A stretch of DNA of 64,000 nt, from contig JBGTSJ010000008.1 of NCBI GenBank assembly GCA_041940305.1, positions 62,001-126,000 of the forward strand, read 5' to 3'. Below the pieces are notes generated by a model that had not been told where the DNA came from, made no database searches, and saw only the letters and a list, made by a program, of their open reading frames with translations. The stretch is from JBGTSJ01 sp041940305. GTDB lineage: Bacteria > Planctomycetota > Planctomycetia > Planctomycetales > Planctomycetaceae. A program made the position numbers and the translations under genes. This document shows, one piece after another, positions 36,935-45,277 of the stretch; the first letter of the stretch is position 1, and every line of letters begins with the position of its first letter.

Positions 36935-39046
36935 CTAGACGTCGCCCCGTTTGGGACGAGGGACTCGCCCGCGAGTTCGGGAACCGGCGCCGCGGCGAGC
37001 AGCCGTGCGCTCGCCGCGACGGCCTCGACCTCGGCGCGCCGGCTCGCCTCCGTCGTCGCCGATCGCTGCATGCTGGCCAATCTGCCGTTTCATCTGGGCG
37101 ATGCGGTCGCGCAGCTGGGCGGCCCGTTCGAATTCCAGTGCCTCGGCCGCCGACATCATTTCCTGTTCCAGTTCGTTAAGGAACTCCTGCGTGACGTACT
37201 GCGACTCGTCGTTCATCCCTCCGGCCGACTGGACGATGCGGCGGGCCTCAATCTCCTCCTCGATCCCACGGCGAATCGCCTTGCGGATGGTCTCCGGCGT
37301 GATGCCGTGCTCGGCGTTGTACTTGAGCTGGACCTCCCGGCGGCGGTTGGTCTCATCGATCGCGCGCTGCATGCTCTCGGTCACCATGTCGGCGTAGAGG
37401 ATCACTTCTGCGTTCACGTTGCGCGCCGAGCGGCCGATCGTCTGGATCAGGCTCGTCTCACTGCGCAGGAACCCCTCCTTGTCGGCATCGAGAATGCAGA
37501 CCAGCGAAACCTCCGGCAGATCGAGCCCCTCGCGCAGCAGGTTCACGCCGACCACCGCATCGAACTTCCCCTCGCGCAGCTCGCGGAGGACTTCCACGCG
37601 CTCCACGGCGTTGAGTTCGGAGTGCAGCCATTCGCAGCGGATTCCCTCCTCCTGCAGATAGTTGACCAGATCCTCCGACAGCCGCTTGGTGAGGGTGGTG
37701 ACGAGCGTCCGTTCGCCGCGCCCGGCCCGGGCCCGAATCTGCTCGATGAGGTGCGGCACCTGTCCGCGCGCCGAATGGACGTGCACGACCGGATCGACCA
37801 GTCCCGTCGGGCGGATGATCTGCTCCACAATCTCGCCGCCGGCTTCGCGGATCTCCCAGTCGGCGGGCGTGGCGGAGACGAACACCGTCTGCCCGCGACG
37901 TCGATTCCACTCGTCGAACTTGAGCGGCCGGTTGTCCAGCGCCATGGGCAGGCGGAAACCGTGATCGACGAGGACTGTCTTGCGGGCATGATCGCCGTTG
38001 AACATCGCCCGCACCTGCGGCACCGTCTGGTGGGACTCATCGACAAACAGCAGGAAGTCGTCCGGGAAGAAGTCGTAGAGCGTCGCGGGAGGCTCGCCCG
38101 GCTTCCGGCGTGCCAGCGCGCGCGAATAGTTCTCGATGCCGGGGCAGTATCCCACCTCGCGGAGCATCTCCATGTCGTATCGCGTGCGGGCTCCGAGCCG
38201 CTGCGCTTCGAGCAGCTTCCCCTCGGACTGGAACTTCGCCAGCTGCTGATTGAGCTCACCCTCGATCTCGTCCATCGCCTCGTCGATGCGGCTTTGCGGC
38301 AGGACGAAGTGCTTGGCGGGATAGATGTAGGCGTCCTGCTGCGGCTTGCTGCTCTCACCGGTCAGCGGTTCGATGATCGACAGCTTCTCGATTTCGTCCC
38401 CCCACAGCTCGACGCGGAAGGCGAACTCTTCGTACGCCGGCCACACCTCGATGACGTCCCCCCGCACGCGGAACTTGCCGCGCTGAAAGTCGATGTCGCT
38501 CCGCTCGTACTGGATGTCGATGAGCTTCATCAGCAGCTCATCGCGGTTGACGCGCCCGCCGACGTGCAGCGGCACCATCATCTCCAGGTAGTCCTTCGGC
38601 GAGCCGAGACCGTAGATGCATGAGACGCTGGCGATCACGATCACATCGCGGCGGCTGACGAGCGCACTGGTCGCGAGCAGCCGCAGCCGGTCGATCTCCT
38701 CGTTGATCGACGCATCCTTCTCGATGTAAATGTCCCGCTGCGGGATGTAGGCCTCGGGCTGGTAATAATCGTAATAGCTGACGAAGTAGGCGATCGCGTT
38801 GTTGGGAAAGAACTCGCGGAACTCGGCATACAGCTGCGCGGCGAGCGTCTTGTTGTGGGCGAGGACCAGGGCCGGCCGCTGCAATCGGGCGATGACGTTC
38901 GCCATCGTAAACGTCTTCCCGGTGCCGGTTGCGCCGAGGAGGACTTGCGATTCTTTCCCCTCGCGCAGCCCGCGCACGAGTCCATCGATGGCCGCAGGCT
39001 GATCTCCGGCGGGCCGGAACTCGGAATTGAGCTGAAACTGGGGCAT
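36935..39046 (-). CDS. uvrB: Excinuclease ABC subunit B
   Basis: A 703-residue protein of normal length. UvrB is loaded on DNA lesions by UvrA and then recruits UvrC for dual incision in nucleotide excision repair. Walker A GATGTGKT is at residues 38-45. The beta-hairpin that clamps the strand is YYDYYQPEAYIPQRDIYIEKD-like (about 91-111), and the DESHQTVPQV helicase motif II, GFRLPMALDNRPL, VGVNLLREGLDLPEV and QTIGRSARN motifs follow in order. The UVR motif for UvrC contact is near the end (LEQEMMSAAEALEFERAAQLRDRI). A basic Arg/Gly-rich tail of about 40 residues is extra. Confidence 0.97.
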   Translation of the reverse strand: MPQFQLNSEFRPAGDQPAAIDGLVRGLREGKESQVLLGATGTGKTFTMANVIARLQRPALVLAHNKTLAAQLYAEFREFFPNNAIAYFVSYYDYYQPEAYIPQRDIYIEKDASINEEIDRLRLLATSALVSRRDVIVIASVSCIYGLGSPKDYLEMMVPLHVGGRVNRDELLMKLIDIQYERSDIDFQRGKFRVRGDVIEVWPAYEEFAFRVELWGDEIEKLSIIEPLTGESSKPQQDAYIYPAKHFVLPQSRIDEAMDEIEGELNQQLAKFQSEGKLLEAQRLGARTRYDMEMLREVGYCPGIENYSRALARRKPGEPPATLYDFFPDDFLLFVDESHQTVPQVRAMFNGDHARKTVLVDHGFRLPMALDNRPLKFDEWNRRRGQTVFVSATPADWEIREAGGEIVEQIIRPTGLVDPVVHVHSARGQVPHLIEQIRARAGRGERTLVTTLTKRLSEDLVNYLQEEGIRCEWLHSELNAVERVEVLRELREGKFDAVVGVNLLREGLDLPEVSLVCILDADKEGFLRSETSLIQTIGRSARNVNAEVILYADMVTESMQRAIDETNRRREVQLKYNAEHGITPETIRKAIRRGIEEEIEARRIVQSAGGMNDESQYVTQEFLNELEQEMMSAAEALEFERAAQLRDRIAQMKRQIGQHAAIGDDGGEPARRGRGRRGERTAARRGAGSRTRGRVPRPKRGDV

Positions 39047-39303
39047 ATTCGGCGACGAGCTGGTTTGCTCGTATTATCGTGACATGTCCAGTGGATGAAC
39101 AGTTGATCTGCTGCAGCAATTCTCAAACGCCTCCTGCCGGAAAGTGCTCCGTCGAGGTACAAGCACCGGGACCCGGCCCAGCCGACCAGGAACGGACGAC
39201 GCCGGCGGCGGATAATGGCTTGGGTGTCGGTCGGGCCGATTCAATCGCGGGATCGGCCAACGAGTCCTTTCTCTGCCGCCGAGCGCCTGTCATAATCGAT
39301 GAA

Positions 39304-40218
39304 ATGTCTCTGATCGAACTTAAAGAAGTGAATCAGTACTACGGGCCGGTTCACGCTTTGCGCGATGCGACGCTGACAGTCGCGCCGGGGCCGATCGGGT
39401 TGATCGGGCAGAATGGTGCGGGCAAATCGACTCTGCTCAAGATCCTGCTCGGCCTGCTGCAGCCGAGCAGCGGCACAGGGACGGTCCTGGGGCGGAATAT
39501 TCGGGGAGACGGCGCGGAACTCCGGACTCGTGTGGGATTCATGCCGGAGGCCGAATCGTTCGTGCCGGGCCTGCGCGGTGTGGACCTGGTGTCGCTGGCC
39601 GGCGAACTGAGCGGGATGCCGCGAAAGCAGGCGCTGCGGCGGGCGCATGAGGTCCTTTCGTACCTGGGACTGGAGGAGGCGCGATACCGGCGCTGCGAAC
39701 AGTACTCCGTCGGCATGAAGCAGCGGCTGAAGCTGGCGACGGCCCTGGTGCACGACCCCGAACTGCTGCTGCTCGATGAGCCCACAGCCGGGCTCGATCC
39801 GGAAGGGCGCGACCAGATGCTGGCCCTGCTGCGGACGCTCGCCGGGCGTCACGGCAAATCGCTGGTGCTCTCGACGCACCTGCTGGGAGACATCGACCGC
39901 GTCTGCGAGCAGGTGATCATCATCGACCGCGGCCGCGTGCTGGGCGTGGGCAAGATCAACGAACTGCGGTCGCAGTACCGCGGCCGCTATCGGCTGCGCT
40001 GGACCGGCGACGGCGCGTCATTCCTGAATGCGCTCCAGAGCGAAGGCGTGAGCACCGAGGTGAACGGCAAGCCGGGCGAAGCGATCGCCAACGTGCCGGC
40101 GGAGTGGTCGCCGCGACGGTTCTTTGAGCTGTCGGCGCAGAACGAGCTGACGCTGCGGGAGGTAATGCCACAGGAGGAGAACCTGGAGGCGGTCTATCAC
40201 CGGCTGGTGAGCGGGTGA
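39304..40218 (+). CDS. ABC transporter ATP-binding protein
   Basis: A 304-residue ATPase from ATG 39304; the frame opens 75 codons earlier without support. Walker A GQNGAGKST is at 35-43, the signature is YSVGMKQRLK, and Walker B is LLLLDEPTAGLDP. The C-terminal 90 residues (after ELRSQYRGRYRLRWTG) form an extra domain of the type seen in ABC-2 exporters for multidrug or gliding systems. No permease gene is next to it. The following 101-residue gene overlaps its stop by four bases. Confidence 0.9.
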   Translation: MSLIELKEVNQYYGPVHALRDATLTVAPGPIGLIGQNGAGKSTLLKILLGLLQPSSGTGTVLGRNIRGDGAELRTRVGFMPEAESFVPGLRGVDLVSLAGELSGMPRKQALRRAHEVLSYLGLEEARYRRCEQYSVGMKQRLKLATALVHDPELLLLDEPTAGLDPEGRDQMLALLRTLAGRHGKSLVLSTHLLGDIDRVCEQVIIIDRGRVLGVGKINELRSQYRGRYRLRWTGDGASFLNALQSEGVSTEVNGKPGEAIANVPAEWSPRRFFELSAQNELTLREVMPQEENLEAVYHRLVSG

Positions 40219-40520
40219 GTGAAGCTTTGAGCGGCGACCGATCGGGAATTGTTGGCAGGATTCGCGGTGAGCCGGTTCAATTCGGCGGCGAGGAGCATTC
40301 CGGGTGGCTGCCTGCCGGGGCTGCGAAGCCACTGCCGACGCCGGTTCAGAACGTCGTGGTCGATGTTGAGATTATCGCCGATGGTGACGGATACCTGCTG
40401 TGCTGGTCAGCGCAGGACGGATCGATTTGGGGCGATACCTGGCACAGGTCGTTGACCGATGCACTCGATGCGGCAACCGAGCAGCTTGGAGTCGAAGCGT
40501 CGAGATGGGAACGAGTGTGA
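40215..40520 (+). CDS. Small protein coupled to the ABC ATPase gene
   Basis: A 101-residue protein with a GTG start that overlaps the stop of the ABC ATPase gene (GTGA), a sign of translational coupling. It has a mixed hydrophilic sequence with VVVDVEIIADGDGYLLCWSAQDGSIWGDTWH, which looks like a compact beta fold. No family recognised and no membrane segment, so it is not the missing permease. Confidence 0.6.
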   Translation: MSEALSGDRSGIVGRIRGEPVQFGGEEHSGWLPAGAAKPLPTPVQNVVVDVEIIADGDGYLLCWSAQDGSIWGDTWHRSLTDALDAATEQLGVEASRWERV

Positions 40521-40590
40521 GAGTTGAGCTCGAAGCCAGTCACGGCGATTGTGCCTGATCCAGCATCGGTCCGCGTACCCCATGTGTCGC

Positions 40591-40645
40591 GACGAAGCGG
40601 AGCTTCGTGGTGAATGCGTTCCCAAGCTGGAGCTTGGGAACGAGG
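40591..40645. repeat. Dispersed repeat with CGAAGCGGAGCTTCG and CCCAAGC/GCTTGGG hairpins
   Basis: Two adjacent palindromes: GAAGCGGAGCTTC and TTCCCAAGCTGGAGCTTGGG. The same pair in the same order is at 50671-50722 inside the phage-derived cluster. Two GTACTGTGAGG direct repeats follow at 40647-40672. Confidence 0.7.
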
Positions 40646-40682
40646 GGTACTGTGAGGGGGGTACTGTGAGGCGGGGTTGTGG

Positions 40683-41879
40683 TCAGTTGGGGGCGCGTTC
40701 GAGGAGGACGACGGAGGTGTCGTCGTGGCGGCCCTGGCCTTCCGTGAAGGAGTGGGAGGCGTCGAACAGCTTCTGCAGCGAGAGTTCGATGGGGGCATCG
40801 CCGGAGCCCCTGAGGGCGGCGGCGAGGCCGTCGCGGCCGAACTCCTTGTGTCCTCTCTGGTCCTCGGTGAAGGCTTCGGCGAGGCCATCGGTATAGAGCA
40901 GGAGGCGGCTGCCCGGATCGATTGTCGCCCGCTGGACGCTGTATTCCGCCTCGGACAGGATGCCGAGCGGAAGGCCGCCCGAGTCCTCATCGCCCAGGGC
41001 GCGCACAACGTCGTCGCGCAGGTGATGTGCGAGGGGCAGCGGGTGTCCGGCGGACGTCCATTGCAGTTCGTGCGTGCGCGGGTTGAGGATGGCGTAGAGC
41101 AGTGTGATGAAGCCGCCGTCCTCGTTGACGACGCGCTGATCACAGAGCTGGCGGTTGACGTATTCGACGAAGCAGGCCGTGTCCTGAAAGCGGTTGCTGC
41201 GGATCATGCGGATGAGCGAGTGCATGACCATGATGGACATGCAGGCCTTCATGCCGTGTCCGGAGGCGTCCCCCACGAGCAGGACGACGCTGTCGTCAGG
41301 CAGAGTGAACACGTCGTAATAGTCTCCGCCCGCCAGCGTGACCGGCTGCCCGCCCAGCACGCGAATCTGCGACGATTCGTAGCGGGCAACAATCCGGTAA
41401 CCGGGCGGGTTTTCGATCTGGCTGGGGATAATCGTTTCCTGCAGCTTCCGGACGGATTCGATTTCACGGCGGAGGCGTTCGGAGACGAGGCGCTCGCGAT
41501 CGGCGGCGACCTGCTGGACGGCGGCTTCGAGCGCCGCCTGGAGCAGAAACATATAGTCCCCGGCTTCGTCTCGAATGACGTAGCCGCGCAGCCCGTGAGT
41601 CAGGAACCGCGCTATGCGGTATACATCTCCGGTGTGGCAGGCGCCGATCACGGGAGACTCGGGATACCACTCCCGCAACTGCTCGAAGACTTTGAACGCG
41701 GTGTCCGGATCGGGCGAGCTGGTCGTGATCAGGAATGCATCCCAGTGTCGATGCTCCTCCGCCAGCGCGAGGAACTGCTGGTGGTCGGTGGTGATGACGA
41801 CGGCGTTTTCGTCCACGTTGAGGTACAGCCGCAGCAATTCGGCCTGCCGCTGATCGTCCCAGCCCACAAGCACTCGCAT
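40683..41879 (-). CDS. SpoIIE/RsbU-type PP2C phosphatase with degenerate receiver domain
   Basis: A 398-residue cytoplasmic protein. Residues 1-120 have the fold pattern of a response-regulator receiver, but the phospho-acceptor Asp is missing: the strand reads WDAFLITTSSPD, with Thr at about 52-53, and the conserved Lys is replaced in GYVIRDE. A short coiled linker (130-150) leads to a PP2C SpoIIE domain with AGGDYYDVF, VGDASGHGMKA, YTDGLAEAF and RHDDTSVV, the metal-binding residues. Such phosphatases act on anti-sigma-factor antagonists. No STAS or anti-sigma gene is adjacent; it lies downstream of the NtrC-type pair on the same strand. Confidence 0.88.
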   Translation of the reverse strand: MRVLVGWDDQRQAELLRLYLNVDENAVVITTDHQQFLALAEEHRHWDAFLITTSSPDPDTAFKVFEQLREWYPESPVIGACHTGDVYRIARFLTHGLRGYVIRDEAGDYMFLLQAALEAAVQQVAADRERLVSERLRREIESVRKLQETIIPSQIENPPGYRIVARYESSQIRVLGGQPVTLAGGDYYDVFTLPDDSVVLLVGDASGHGMKACMSIMVMHSLIRMIRSNRFQDTACFVEYVNRQLCDQRVVNEDGGFITLLYAILNPRTHELQWTSAGHPLPLAHHLRDDVVRALGDEDSGGLPLGILSEAEYSVQRATIDPGSRLLLYTDGLAEAFTEDQRGHKEFGRDGLAAALRGSGDAPIELSLQKLFDASHSFTEGQGRHDDTSVVLLERAPN

Positions 41880-42184
41880 CGCTAGCCTCCACCCGAGCTG
41901 AAAAAGCCGCGCTCTCGGCCCGCCGGGATCTCACATCCCGCTTGCGGTCCCGGTCAAATGGCGCCTGTCGCGCCGATGCGGCTCAGGAGTGAGTGAACAC
42001 GACCTTAACGCAGCGTTCACACGAGCTTCAACGAATTTCCCGCAGGACGGACCAATTGCCCGGAAAGGGGCTCCCGGGAAGTCGCCGCGACCCCGTCGCG
42101 GACTCGGTCACGCAACGAACATGCCGTTGAGCGGATGGGCGGGAGTCAAAGAGCGGTGCAGCGTCCCCCTCAGTTCGCTCGAGA
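41880..42184. other. 305-base intergenic region
   Basis: It separates the SpoIIE-type gene from the NtrC-type regulator, both on the minus strand. No ORF, RNA or dispersed repeat was seen. The SpoIIE gene probably has its own promoter here. Confidence 0.5.
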
Positions 42185-43615
42185 TCAGCAGGCCGGGCCG
42201 TCGTCACTCCTTTTCAGCCGCTTCCGCAGCGTTTCGCGGTGCAGGCCGAGGAGTTCGGCCGCGGCGGTACGGTTGCCTGCGGTGACGTTGAGCGCGGCAT
42301 CGATGACGGCGCCTCCGAACTCGTGCAGGAACTCGTCATAGAGCCCCCGTTCCGGACGTGGGACGTCCGGGCTCACGTAGGCCGCGGCACGTTCGTCGGC
42401 CCAGCGGCGCACGCGATCGCGGATGGCGGCGGCCGACTGGTCGCGGTCGTCGGCCGGGCTGAGCCGCGCCGGCGGGAGGCAGTCGGGCGTGACGACGTTG
42501 CCGCGCGTCACCACGGCCGCATATTCGAGAGCCGCGCGGAGTTCGCGGACATTGCCGGGCCAGCGACGGCCGAGCAGTTCGGCCTGGGTGGACTCGTGCA
42601 GCGTGAGGGGACGATCGGGGGAGCTGCGGCGCAGGAAATACTCAGCCAGAACGAGGATGTCGTCGCGTCGATCACGGAGCGGCGGAATGTGGATCGGAAA
42701 CACGTTAAGCCGGTAGAAGAGGTCTTCCCGAAACAGGTTCTGCTCGACCAGTTCCTCCAGCGAGCGATTGGTGGCGGCGATCAGGCGGAAGGAGGTGGAC
42801 TCGATCACGTTGCTGCCCACGGGGGTCAGCCGCCAGTCGTCAAGGACGCGGAGCAGCTTGACCTGCTGCGGAAGCGGCATGTCGCCGATTTCGTCGAGAA
42901 AGGCGGTGCCGCCGTCAGCCGTTTTGAGGAGACCCGTGCGGTCGCGGTCCGCTCCCGTGAATGCACCGCGGACGTGGCCGAAGAGTTCGCTTTCGATGAG
43001 CGTGGGACTGAGGGCCGGGATGCAGATGGGGATGAACGGACCTTCGGCCGAGTTGCTGCTCCGATGAATGGCCCGCGCGACGAGCTCCTTCCCGACGCCG
43101 CTTTCTCCGGTGATGAGCACCGGCACGTTGCGCTGCGAGACCAGGGCGATCTGGCGATAGATTTCGTGAATGGCGCGAGAGCGGCCGATGATCTCCGTCG
43201 CGGGTACGGGGGCGGGGGCGGGGAGTTGGCCGCTGGAGGATGCCGACGACGCTGAGCGCGTCGCCAGGGCGCGGGAGACGACTTCGATCGCCGCATCGAG
43301 GTCGAAGGGTTTGGGAAGATAGTCGAAGGCCCCCTTTTCGATGGCGGAGACGGCGACATCGAGGCTGCCGAAGGCCGTCATCAGGATCATCGGCGTAGCG
43401 GCCGACTTCTGGCGGAGCCGGTCGAGCGCATCAATGCCGTTCATCCCGGGCAGCCGCACGTCGAGGAGGACGACGTCGGGCTGGACGTCGTCAAACTCGT
43501 CGAGGGCGGCCTCGGCGCGAGCGAAGGTGCGCACCATGTGGCCGGCGTCGGTGAGTGCTTGCTCGAAGGCCCAGCAAATGGCGGGCTCGTCGTCGATGAT
43601 CAGGACGCGGCTCAT
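42185..43615 (-). CDS. Sigma-54-dependent response regulator, NtrC family
   Basis: A 476-residue protein. Receiver domain with Asp52 in VVLLDVRLPG and Lys in YLPKPF; AAA+ domain with Walker A TGESGVGKEL, the sigma-54 contact loop GAFTGA (in HVRGAFTGAD), Walker B TAFLDEIGDMPL and R-finger region FREDLFYRLNVFPI; then a C-terminal Fis-type helix-turn-helix (NRTAAAELLGLHRETLRKRLKR). All marks of an intact NtrC-type enhancer-binding protein are present. Its ATG overlaps the stop of the kinase gene by four bases. The target genes are not shown by sequence; the phage-derived cluster begins across a short divergent region from the kinase. Confidence 0.94.
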   Translation of the reverse strand: MSRVLIIDDEPAICWAFEQALTDAGHMVRTFARAEAALDEFDDVQPDVVLLDVRLPGMNGIDALDRLRQKSAATPMILMTAFGSLDVAVSAIEKGAFDYLPKPFDLDAAIEVVSRALATRSASSASSSGQLPAPAPVPATEIIGRSRAIHEIYRQIALVSQRNVPVLITGESGVGKELVARAIHRSSNSAEGPFIPICIPALSPTLIESELFGHVRGAFTGADRDRTGLLKTADGGTAFLDEIGDMPLPQQVKLLRVLDDWRLTPVGSNVIESTSFRLIAATNRSLEELVEQNLFREDLFYRLNVFPIHIPPLRDRRDDILVLAEYFLRRSSPDRPLTLHESTQAELLGRRWPGNVRELRAALEYAAVVTRGNVVTPDCLPPARLSPADDRDQSAAAIRDRVRRWADERAAAYVSPDVPRPERGLYDEFLHEFGGAVIDAALNVTAGNRTAAAELLGLHRETLRKRLKRSDDGPAC

Positions 43616-45162
43616 GCGGGAAACGTCTCGGCGGCAGTGACAGACTGGGGTTCGACGGCAACACGGTCGGCGGCGCAATCGGACGCGGGGTTCGCCCTCG
43701 GCCGGCCGTTGGCGGGCCGCAGTTCGGTTGTGATGCGGGAAGTGGAGGTCGCGCAGGTGAATGAGAACACGGTGTGATCGCCCCGGCGTTCGACCTGTAC
43801 GTCGCCGCCCAGGTTCTCGGCCGCGCGGCGGGTGAGGGCGAGGCCCAGGCCGACTCCCTCCGGCTTGGTCGTCATGTACGGCGAAAAAATGAGTTCGCGA
43901 AGTTCGTCCGGGACGCCGGCCCCATTGTCGCGGACTTCGACCGTCAGCTGGCCGTCGCGCTGCGTGGCGGTGACGGAGAGTTCGCCCGGGTCGCCGGCCG
44001 CCTCGATGCCGTTGATGCACAGGTTCAGCAGCGCCGAGCGGAATGCATCGGCATCGGCGACGGAGGCATGCGCCGGGCAATCGGCATGAAACGAGAACGC
44101 GATGCGGCGATGCTCGCAGATCGGTTCCAGCATGGCGGCGACCTCCTCCAGTAGTCCGCCGACGGGTCCGGGCTGGGCCGGTTGCTCCTCGCCCCGCGCC
44201 AGGCTGAGAAGTCCGCGGACCTGCTGTTCGGTCAGCGACAACTGAGCCAGGGCGACCCGCAGGCTGGCGTCGCTTCCACTCTGGCAGCGGCGCTGATGCA
44301 CCTGCACGGCCATGCGAATGCCGGTCATTGCATTGCGGAGTTGATGTGCGAATCCGCCGACAACCTGGGCGGTCAACTGGGCTCGTTCGGCATCGCGGAT
44401 CGCGCCGGTCAGCGTTTGCAGTGCCAGGCCCATGCGGTTGACGGAAAGCGACAGGTCGCGGATCTCATCGTCGCGGTCGGAAACGGCGAGCGGCTCGAAT
44501 TCTCCCGAGGCGATACGTCCCACCTGCTGCTGGACCATCTGCATTCGCCGTCCCATGCGATGCGCCACCCAGGTCGTCGCCAGGATCGTGAGCGTGAGAA
44601 TGAGGCCGCCGGTGACCAGGGGACCGGTGATCGCTTCGCGCTGCAGCACCTGCAGCTCGAACTGCGGAAACAGGATCAGCACATGGTGGCCGGGCGCCGC
44701 AGCGCGGCCGGCATCGACCCAGAGGCTGCGGTACTCGACGTCCTGAAGGCGGATCACGGCGGCGGGGCCGGCGGAGTCGGAGAGAGTGTCTGCTCGGCGT
44801 GGAATACTGAGGGGCGCCTGTGCGGGAAGCGTCGATTCCAGGACGTCCCTGCGGTCATCGAGCAGGACATAGTCGGCGCCGGAAAGCAGCTTCATCTGCC
44901 GCAGGACGTTGGCCGTAATGGGAAAACCGGCGGTTTCAATGGTCTCACCGAGGGAGTCAAGGCGTTGGGCGACATCCTGTTCGACCCGCGCGGCGGCGGA
45001 CCAGGCGGCCCAGGCAGAGACGAGCGTGACGACGGCGACCTGCAGCGACGCCAGCGGGATCAGGATCTGGCTGCGGATGGGAAGTCGCATGGGGCGATGC
45101 GGCGGCTGCGCGCGGACAGCTGGGGTATCGAACAGCCCGGCGGCGGGCAGTCGGCTACCCAT
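43612..45162 (-). CDS. Membrane sensor histidine kinase, partner of the NtrC-type regulator
   Basis: A 516-residue protein (start ATG 45162; ATG 45090 is a good alternative). It has a hydrophobic segment at about 34-56, an extracytoplasmic sensor region to about 180, a second segment (183-201), a HAMP-like stretch, and a HisKA domain with His273 in GFAHQLRNAM. The HATPase_c domain has NLCINGIEAA, VRDNGAGVPDELRELIFSPYMTTKPEGVGLGLAL. It is followed by an extra tail of about 40 residues. The next gene overlaps (ATGA), forming a kinase-regulator operon. The signal sensed is unknown. Confidence 0.92.
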   Translation of the reverse strand: MGSRLPAAGLFDTPAVRAQPPHRPMRLPIRSQILIPLASLQVAVVTLVSAWAAWSAAARVEQDVAQRLDSLGETIETAGFPITANVLRQMKLLSGADYVLLDDRRDVLESTLPAQAPLSIPRRADTLSDSAGPAAVIRLQDVEYRSLWVDAGRAAAPGHHVLILFPQFELQVLQREAITGPLVTGGLILTLTILATTWVAHRMGRRMQMVQQQVGRIASGEFEPLAVSDRDDEIRDLSLSVNRMGLALQTLTGAIRDAERAQLTAQVVGGFAHQLRNAMTGIRMAVQVHQRRCQSGSDASLRVALAQLSLTEQQVRGLLSLARGEEQPAQPGPVGGLLEEVAAMLEPICEHRRIAFSFHADCPAHASVADADAFRSALLNLCINGIEAAGDPGELSVTATQRDGQLTVEVRDNGAGVPDELRELIFSPYMTTKPEGVGLGLALTRRAAENLGGDVQVERRGDHTVFSFTCATSTSRITTELRPANGRPRANPASDCAADRVAVEPQSVTAAETFPA

Positions 45163-45277
45163 TCAGAATAGGCCGGGACGACACGGGCCGCAAATCGGGC
45201 TGCAACGGCGGGGGCGCGCACCGCCGGGGGAGATGTTGAACAGAGGAGGTTCTTGCATCTGGGTGCAGGAGGTTGGG

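Noticed and set aside
37070..38623. 517-codon plus-strand frame opposite uvrB
   Set aside because: uvrB is unambiguous; antisense frame has no domain marks.
42239..43255. Long plus-strand frame opposite the NtrC-type gene
   Set aside because: The regulator is complete with GAFTGA and Walker motifs; the other frame is a shadow.
45163..45277. Possible sigma-54 promoter in the gap between kinase and first particle gene
   Set aside because: No GG-N10-GC element with good flanks was found; GAGGAGGTTCTTGC has the wrong spacing.
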